Origin: Selenomonadales bacterium 4137-cl | GTDB taxonomy: Bacteria > Bacillota > Negativicutes > Sporomusales > UBA7701 | Length of the DNA stretch: 64,000 bases | Assembly: GCA_032334055.1 (NCBI GenBank) | Contig: JAUOZS010000001.1 | Span: forward strand, 3,558,001 to 3,622,000 | Direction: 5' to 3' | Translations under genes and position numbers: made by a program | Part shown: positions 58,483 to 64,000 of the stretch, one piece after another | Position numbering within the stretch: the stretch's first letter is position 1 | Layout of the letters: each line of letters begins with the position of its first letter | Notes under the pieces: generated by a model | What the model saw: the letters and a program-made list of their open reading frames with translations, nothing else | Told to the model about the DNA's origin: nothing | Database searches by the model: none

Positions 58483-60460
58483 CACTGTCACTCTCCTTGA
58501 TGTACTTGGCGACGAGCGCGACGACGCGGCTCTTGGCTTCTTCGACGCCGACCCCTTTGAGCTGCGCCCCGGCCACGGTCTGATGACCGCCGCCGCCGAG
58601 TTCTTCCAATATGACCTGGACGTTGACTTCGCCCAGGGAGCGGGCGCTGACGGCGACGCCTTCTTCGATGGGGAAGAGGACGAAGCTGACTTTGACGCCC
58701 TCGATGTTGAGCAGCATATCGGCCGCCTGGGCGGCGGCGATCTGCGGGTCGCTGATTTTCTGGGTGTAGGTGGCGATGACTACGCCGCCTGGCAGCGTTT
58801 CGGTGTTGTTGATTATTTCGGCCCGATGTTTGAGGGTATCGAGATCGACGCGGAACAGCCGGCGGACGAGCTTGGGGTCGGCTCCGGCCCGGCGGAGGTG
58901 CGCGGCGGCGTCAAAGGTGCGGACGCCGGTCTGGACTGTGAAGCTTTTGGTGTCGACGACGATGCCGGCGTAGAGGGCGGACGCCTCGATCCGGGTGAGG
59001 TCGATTTTTTCGTCGAAGTAGGTGATGAGTTCGGCGACGAGTTCACTGGTCGAGGAGGACGAGGGTTCAAGATAGACGAGCAACGGGTTGGCGATGAAGT
59101 CTTCAGCCCGCCGGTGGTGGTCGATGACGACGGTTTTCTCGGCCTTGCCGAGGATGGCGGGGGCGGCGACGAGCGCCGGCCGGTGGGTGTCGACGACGAA
59201 CAGGACGGTACCGGGGCCGACGAGGGGTTCCGCCTGAACGGGGTCGACGAACAGATTGCGATGTTCGTCGTAATCGTCGAAGCATTCGGCCAGCTTCTCG
59301 ACCGCCACCCCCGGGCGGCTGACGACAACATGCACGGGCTTGCCGAGGAAGCGGGCCATCCTGGCGACGCCGAGGGCGGCGCCAAGGCTGTCGAAGTCTT
59401 CGTTGGCGTGGCCCATGACGACGACTGACGCCGCGCCGGCGATGAGGTCGCGGATGGCCTGGGCGACGATACGAGCTTTGACGCGGGTGCTTTTTTCGAC
59501 GGTTTTGGCTTTGCCGCCATAGAACTGGACTTTGCCGGCGATATGGACGGCGGCCTGGTCGCCGCCCCGCCCGAGGGCGAGGTCTAGCCCTTCCTGGGCC
59601 CGCTGGCCGAGCGCGGCGATGGTGGGCTCGTCGGCGGCAACGCCGAGGCTGAGGGTTACGGGGATGCGGTTGCCGCCATGGATTGAGCGGATGGTGTCGA
59701 GGATGTCGAATTTGTCGGCCAGCGTGGCGTCGAGGGCCCGCCGGTCGAAGACCGCGATGTAGTTGTCTTCGTTGTATTTTTTCAAGAAGCCTTCGAGGAG
59801 GCCGGTCCACTCGGCGAGGCGGCGGTTGACTTCGGCAAGGATGGCGGACCGCTGGCTTTCGCTGAGACCTTTGAGAACGTCGCTGTAGTTGTCGATCTGG
59901 ATGTAGGCGAGCACGGGCATGGCGCCTTCGCAGCTGAGTTTGACGGTTTCGCTGGCGGTTATGTCGGTGAAGGAAAAGATCATAAGCGCCGGCCCGTCCT
60001 GGGCGGGTCCTTCAATGGGTTTGTAGACCGCCTGGTAGTGCCGGCCGCGGGCGTGAAAGGACTCGTACCCGGATTTGCCCCACAGACGGTCGAGGTCTAT
60101 GCCCGGCCAAAAGCGGTCGATGCCGTCGCCGGGTCCGAGCTCGGTGTCGGCCCAGTCGGCGACGACACTGTTGCGCCAGTGGAACTTGCCGGCCGCATCG
60201 ACTATGGCGATGGCCAGGGGCAGGTTCTGAAGGGCGTAGCGAGCCGCCTGGCCGACGCCTTCGCTCATGAGGTCGAGATAGGCGGACAGTTGTTTCTGCC
60301 GTTCGAGGTGTCTTTCCCGCCCGTATAGGTAGAGGATGTAAAGGAGGATGGCGCCAATGACGGCGACGTATTTGTTGTAAAAGAGGATAATGAGAAGCAG
60401 CGCGGCCGATACGGCTAAATAGACGCGGGTATCGAACCACAGGGACGGTCCGCGGGGCAT
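58454..60460 (-). CDS. gdpP: Cyclic-di-AMP phosphodiesterase GdpP
   Basis: 668 aa. Two N-terminal membrane helices (RVYLAVSAALLLIILFYNKY; GAILLYILYLYGRE), a PAS-like domain, a degenerate GGDEF domain, and a DHH/DHHA1 phosphodiesterase. The DHH domain shows GHANEDFDSLGAALG, VLFVVDTHRP and KTVVIDHHRRAEDF, and DHHA1 has GGGGHQTVAGAQL. The family hydrolyses c-di-AMP to pApA, controlling potassium and wall homeostasis. It overlaps rplI, an arrangement common in Firmicutes. Confidence 0.95.
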   Translation of the reverse strand: MPRGPSLWFDTRVYLAVSAALLLIILFYNKYVAVIGAILLYILYLYGRERHLERQKQLSAYLDLMSEGVGQAARYALQNLPLAIAIVDAAGKFHWRNSVVADWADTELGPGDGIDRFWPGIDLDRLWGKSGYESFHARGRHYQAVYKPIEGPAQDGPALMIFSFTDITASETVKLSCEGAMPVLAYIQIDNYSDVLKGLSESQRSAILAEVNRRLAEWTGLLEGFLKKYNEDNYIAVFDRRALDATLADKFDILDTIRSIHGGNRIPVTLSLGVAADEPTIAALGQRAQEGLDLALGRGGDQAAVHIAGKVQFYGGKAKTVEKSTRVKARIVAQAIRDLIAGAASVVVMGHANEDFDSLGAALGVARMARFLGKPVHVVVSRPGVAVEKLAECFDDYDEHRNLFVDPVQAEPLVGPGTVLFVVDTHRPALVAAPAILGKAEKTVVIDHHRRAEDFIANPLLVYLEPSSSSTSELVAELITYFDEKIDLTRIEASALYAGIVVDTKSFTVQTGVRTFDAAAHLRRAGADPKLVRRLFRVDLDTLKHRAEIINNTETLPGGVVIATYTQKISDPQIAAAQAADMLLNIEGVKVSFVLFPIEEGVAVSARSLGEVNVQVILEELGGGGHQTVAGAQLKGVGVEEAKSRVVALVAKYIKESDSDETNPPTRS

Positions 60461-60474
60461 GGTTTTCCCTCCTG

Positions 60475-61434
60475 TCAGGACGACCGAGGTGTGTTTTGCT
60501 GCCGGTAGCCGACGGCTAGATCAAAAAAGCCGGCGAAAACGGCCGCTATTTGAAGAAAGCTGTTGACCAATATCATAATCAGTATAATATTGCGCATCAG
60601 CCTTGACAAATTGTATTTGTCGGCAAGGAAGTAAAATAGCGCCAAGCCTTGCCCGAAAAGGAGTATGGCCGCCACCCCCAGCAGGTTTAGGCCGATTTTG
60701 CCGATCAGCTCGTGATGCAGGTATTGGCCGATGAACAGCGTCGCCGCGGCGAGGGTGACGAAGTGGAGCATCTGCCTGGGCAGCGACCATTCCTTGAAGG
60801 GAGGAAAGGATATGGTCTGGTGGCCGAGCTTGCGCAGCACCGCCCGGGCAAGAATGAAGTTGAGGTAGGTCTGGAAAACTGCGGACATGGCGAGCAGCGC
60901 CGGCAGGAGCACCTGGAACAGGGTCATCATGACCTTGAACTGCTGCCGCATCTGGGCAAGGGCCGCTTCCGTCATGCCATAGCCGCGGTAAAACTCGACA
61001 GCTTCGGTCATCGCCTTTTCCATAGTCTCTATCTGCAGGTTGAACGGATTTATTCCCATGACGACGAAGGTGAGACCCATCAGCGCCAGGTTGGAGATCA
61101 GGCAGACGACCGAGCCCCAGAGAATCGTTTTGAAGGGCCCGAAACCCGCCCGGAAGGCATGCCCGAAGACGAGGCCGACAAGACCGAAGCCGACGACGAT
61201 GTTGACAGCTTTGAAGGGGGAGATGAGGATGGCGCTAAGCACGCCGGCGACGACGGTGGCCATGACGCTCCACCGGAAGCCGTGGCGGACGCCGAGGAGG
61301 ATGATGGGCACCGGCCACAGGAAGGTGACGAAAGCGCCGACGACGGGAACGTAGACGCTGATGAGCGCGAAGATGACGGCGATGGCGGACATTATGCCCG
61401 CTTCCACGGTGGGGCGCGTGTTGGTCTGTCGCAT
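60475..61434 (-). CDS. yybS: YybS-family (DUF2232) membrane protein
   Basis: 319 aa with about eight hydrophobic helices (for example AIAVIFALISVYVPVVGAFV, GFGLVGLVFGHAFRAGFGPF). Its opening, TVEAGIMSAIAVIFALISVY, and its place directly before gdpP-rplI match YybS. Function is unknown; the S-component-like fold hints at substrate binding. Confidence 0.85.
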   Translation of the reverse strand: MRQTNTRPTVEAGIMSAIAVIFALISVYVPVVGAFVTFLWPVPIILLGVRHGFRWSVMATVVAGVLSAILISPFKAVNIVVGFGLVGLVFGHAFRAGFGPFKTILWGSVVCLISNLALMGLTFVVMGINPFNLQIETMEKAMTEAVEFYRGYGMTEAALAQMRQQFKVMMTLFQVLLPALLAMSAVFQTYLNFILARAVLRKLGHQTISFPPFKEWSLPRQMLHFVTLAAATLFIGQYLHHELIGKIGLNLLGVAAILLFGQGLALFYFLADKYNLSRLMRNIILIMILVNSFLQIAAVFAGFFDLAVGYRQQNTPRSS

Positions 61435-61524
61435 GGTTCACCTCAGGTATAGATTAGCGTTGGTGCTCGCGGCAATAGCATCGGCCAAACGCCGGTTTTC
61501 GATTCCCGGCTGTGGCATTGCGCG

Positions 61525-61565
61525 CCGCCGAGGAGAAACGCGGCAGATGGGGGCTTATCCGCGGC
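61525..61565. repeat. Intergenic repeat, copy C (partial)
   Basis: Only the right end of the repeat is present: GCCGAGGAGAAACGCGGCAG, then ATGGGGGCTTATCCGCGGCC. It lies in the gap between yybS and the next gene. The left end is missing. Confidence 0.55.
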
Positions 61566-61725
61566 CGAAAAAGTCTGGACTGTATTTATTCGCACTCATA
61601 TGCCCCGTTTCCTTCATGGCAGCGGCAAGCGTCCCTGCGGACCGCCGCTTAATTTCTGCCAGCTATTTTACGATATTAATGGTACATGACGATTAAACGG
61701 TTCTGTCGGCAAAGGGGGATTACCG

Positions 61726-63621
61726 ATGTCAAGCGAGTACGCTAAACGCTCCTCGGGCGACGATGCCGCGCTGCACCGCGAGGTGGCCGAACTGGCATCG
61801 GCCAAGGCCAGCCTGAGCAAGGAACTGGATTTTTCGCGGACGGCCAACAAGTTTTTGAGCTCGGTGCTGGATACCGTTGACGCCCTGGTGGTGGTGGTGG
61901 ATGCCTCCGGCCGGATCGTCCGCCTCAATCAGGCTTTCCGCCAAGCGCTGTCCGCCCCGGGACAGAAAATGGACGGACGGTATCTGTGGGAGATGCTGCT
62001 GCTCCCGGACGACGTCCTGGCAATTCAGACGATAATCGGCCGGCTTCAGGCGAAGCAGTGCCGAACGGCGTCGGCCAGTTTCTGGCTTACCAAGAGCGGC
62101 AATCTCCGCCTTATTTCCTGGTCGTTCACCGTGCTGCACGGCTCGGGGGATGAGGGCGATTATATCGTCGGCGTCGGACTCGATGTGACGGAGAGGGAGC
62201 AGGCGGAGGAGAACCTGCGGATCAACAAGGAGCGTTACCAGGTCCTGTTCAACAGTGTGAATGATGCTGTTTTTGTCTATAGCCTGGCGAAGGGCGATCA
62301 ACGGAGCCGCCTTATCGAGGTGAACGAGGTGGCTTGCGAGCGCCTGGGGTACCGCCGCGAGGAGTTGATCAAGCTTTCGCCGGCCGATATCGAACGGCCG
62401 CTTATCACTGCCCAGATTCCGCTTATCGACCATAAGCTCCGCCAGCAGAAGCACGCTTTGTTCGAGGCGGTCCACCTGACCAAGACGGGTGAGGAGATCC
62501 CGGTGGAGGTCAACGCCCACCTGTTTTCGTTGTATGGGCAGCCGACGGTGCTGTCGGTGGCGCGGGATATCACCGAACGCAAAGAACTGGAGGAAAAGCT
62601 GCGGTTTATTACGATGCACGATTCGCTTACCGGGCTTTACAACCGGGCGTACTTCGACGAGGAGGTGCGCCGCCTGGAGGCTGCCCGCGAGCTTAAGGTC
62701 GGGATTGTGGGCTGTGATGTGGACGGGCTTAAGCTGATCAACGATTCGATGGGTCATCAGGCCGGGGACGCATTGCTGCGCGCCGCCGCCGCGGCGATCG
62801 CCAGCGCGGTCCGCGAGGGCGATTTCGTGGCCCGCGTCGGCGGGGACGAGTTCGTCGTCCTGCTGTACAATATCGACGCTACTGGCGTAAAGAGGGTTAT
62901 GGACCGCATCCGCGCCGCAATCGCCAAGCAGAACGGCGCCGAGCCCGGACTGCCTCTGAGCATTTCCCTCGGGTGCGCGGTGGCGACCGAGGATACGAAG
63001 GATATCCATCAACTGCTGAAGGAAGCGGACGACCATATGTACCGCGAGAAGCTTCACCACAGCAAAAGCGCCCGCAGCATGCTGGTCCACGGACTCAAGA
63101 AGGCGCTGGAGGCCCGCGATTTTATCACCGACGGTCATGGTGAACGCCTTATGGACCTGATCGACAAGCTCGGCCGGACCATTGGCCTGGATGAGCGCGA
63201 TATGGCCGAACTCCGCCTGCTGGCGCAGTTTCACGATTTTGGCAAGGTGGGCGTCCCCGACCGCATCCTGTTCAAGCCCGGCCGGTTGACTGAGGAGGAG
63301 TACGCGGAGATGCAGCGCCACTCTGAGATCGGTCACCGCATCGCCCAATCGGTGCCCGATCTTTGCCCGATCGCCGACCGCATTCTTAAGCATCACGAGT
63401 GGTGGAACGGCCAGGGGTGCCCGCTGGGGCTCGCCGGGGAGGATATTCCCCTGGAGTGCCGCATCCTGTCGATCGCCGACGCGTATGATGCTATGACCAG
63501 CGACCGGCCTTATCGCAAGGCAATGCCGCCGGAGGATGCTTTGAAAGAGCTGCAACGTTTCAAGGGGCGGCAGTTTGATCCGCTGCTTGTGGACAAGTTC
63601 ATAAATGTGCTTAACCAGTAA
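61726..63621 (+). CDS. PAS-PAS-GGDEF-HD domain protein
   Basis: 631 aa and soluble. A short coiled coil, two PAS domains (about 45-165 and 175-290), an intact cyclase domain (VARVGGDEFVVLL) and a C-terminal HD domain (FHDFGKVGVPD; HSEIGHRIAQSVPDLCPIAD). The signature usually read as GYP is GCP here (GQGCPLGLAGED). The GGDEF-HD half closely matches that of the 1440-aa protein. It may make or break cyclic di-GMP in response to a cytoplasmic signal. ATG 61726 is preceded by AAAGGGGG. Confidence 0.9.
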   Translation: MSSEYAKRSSGDDAALHREVAELASAKASLSKELDFSRTANKFLSSVLDTVDALVVVVDASGRIVRLNQAFRQALSAPGQKMDGRYLWEMLLLPDDVLAIQTIIGRLQAKQCRTASASFWLTKSGNLRLISWSFTVLHGSGDEGDYIVGVGLDVTEREQAEENLRINKERYQVLFNSVNDAVFVYSLAKGDQRSRLIEVNEVACERLGYRREELIKLSPADIERPLITAQIPLIDHKLRQQKHALFEAVHLTKTGEEIPVEVNAHLFSLYGQPTVLSVARDITERKELEEKLRFITMHDSLTGLYNRAYFDEEVRRLEAARELKVGIVGCDVDGLKLINDSMGHQAGDALLRAAAAAIASAVREGDFVARVGGDEFVVLLYNIDATGVKRVMDRIRAAIAKQNGAEPGLPLSISLGCAVATEDTKDIHQLLKEADDHMYREKLHHSKSARSMLVHGLKKALEARDFITDGHGERLMDLIDKLGRTIGLDERDMAELRLLAQFHDFGKVGVPDRILFKPGRLTEEEYAEMQRHSEIGHRIAQSVPDLCPIADRILKHHEWWNGQGCPLGLAGEDIPLECRILSIADAYDAMTSDRPYRKAMPPEDALKELQRFKGRQFDPLLVDKFINVLNQ

Positions 63622-63630
63622 GAATGGATA

Positions 63631-63652
63631 AAGCGCCGGCATGCCGGCGCTT
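63631..63652. terminator. Bidirectional terminator
   Basis: A 22-bp perfect palindrome (AAGCGCCGGCA and its mirror) followed by ACATTTT, between convergent genes. Confidence 0.82.
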
Positions 63653-63671
63653 ACATTTTGCGGTGTAATTG

Positions 63672-64000
63672 CTAACTTGCCTGCCCGCGGGGGACGAGGC
63701 GGTCTTCAGCCGCGCCTGCGCGACGCCGGTAGGCAAACCAGTAGAGGAAGTAGAGGGTAGCCAGCGCGGTTAAACCAGCTACCGCCAGGACTTTATCGGC
63801 CCCGAAGCGACCGGCAAGGTACCCGCCGGCCAGCATGGAGACGATGGCGGCCGGGGTCAGGATAGCGGTGACGGAGCCGTAGACGCGGCCGCGAAGGTCG
63901 GCGGCGGTGGCGAGGTCGCGCAGGGAGTGCAGGCCGACGAGCGCGGCGTAAAAGAAGACGTAGCCGCCGAAAACGGCCGCGGCGGCAAGGTAAAAACTTT
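63672..64000 (-). CDS. MFS transporter, C-terminal end
   Basis: The last 109 codons of a gene whose start is past the right edge. The frame has four hydrophobic stretches (YLAAAAVFGGYVFFYAALVG; VTAILTPAAIVSMLAGGYLA; VLAVAGLTALATLYFLYWFA), a conserved RGRVYGSV loop of major-facilitator proteins, and the end AYRRRAGAAEDRLVPRGQAS. Substrate unknown. Confidence 0.78.
   Translation of the reverse strand, partial: SFYLAAAAVFGGYVFFYAALVGLHSLRDLATAADLRGRVYGSVTAILTPAAIVSMLAGGYLAGRFGADKVLAVAGLTALATLYFLYWFAYRRRAGAAEDRLVPRGQAS

Noticed and set aside
61729..63642. Long open frame (637 codons) antisense to the PAS-GGDEF-HD gene
   Set aside because: It is a codon-position shadow of a GC-rich gene whose sense product has intact GGDEF and HD motifs; the antisense product shows no domain.

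Overview
The window reads as a chromosomal segment of a GC-rich, endospore-forming, diderm Firmicute, most likely Negativicutes/Sporomusaceae. That assignment is inference from a LonC-type spore protease, the block yybS-gdpP-rplI-lonC-dnaB-purB-purA, CitA/DcuS-like signalling, large GGDEF/HD-GYP proteins and PPi-type phosphofructokinase. No rRNA is present to confirm it.

Layout: (1) 1-9.2 kb, core metabolism. A truncated gene and a 4Fe-4S protein diverge from a CitA/DcuS-type two-component system. Then come PPi-phosphofructokinase, a PhzF-like isomerase, a cupin, an XRE-cupin regulator, and an ABC amino-acid-binding lipoprotein behind a single-aptamer glycine riboswitch with a terminator. (2) 9.2-36.7 kb, an accessory island at tRNA-Gly(CCC). 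The last 48 bp of the tRNA occur three times (9229, 23952, 36640), which splits the island into two elements in tandem. Element A (about 14.7 kb) looks like a phage satellite. It has a tyrosine integrase, Prim-Pol/D5 helicase, portal and HK97-type capsid, but no recognisable terminase, protease or tail genes. It carries a DNA-modification module of two methyltransferases and two PD-(D/E)XK-like proteins, and an AT-rich ParA-like pair. Element B (about 12.7 kb) is an integrative mobilizable element. It has an integrase, two divergent XRE regulators, a replication initiator, an oriT with an IncQ/MOBQ-like nick motif, a MobA/MobL relaxase, a TraD-like protein, hicAB, and a 903-aa nuclease-NTPase-S1 protein that is a good defence candidate. 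(3) 36.7-64 kb, core chromosome. This holds a 1440-aa PAS/GAF/GGDEF/HD-GYP protein, a LysE exporter with an Lrp regulator, a cupin plus AraC regulator, a phosphoribosyltransferase, two tRNA clusters (Phe-Asp; Val-Glu-Lys), an SLC12-like transporter, purA, purB, an FAD oxidoreductase, dnaB, lonC, rplI, gdpP, yybS, a second PAS/GGDEF/HD protein and the end of an MFS transporter.

How it fits together: each element has its own tyrosine recombinase and its own family of short repeats beside the att cores, so the two probably arrived separately. Element B lies next to the intact tRNA and is probably the later arrival. Element A has genes for its own replication and heads but must borrow packaging and tails. 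Element B has an origin of transfer and a relaxase but no conjugation pore, so it must borrow one. Both carry probable anti-phage cargo near their ends. A structured intergenic repeat with inverted ends occurs in the core at 42940, 57751 and (partly) 61525.
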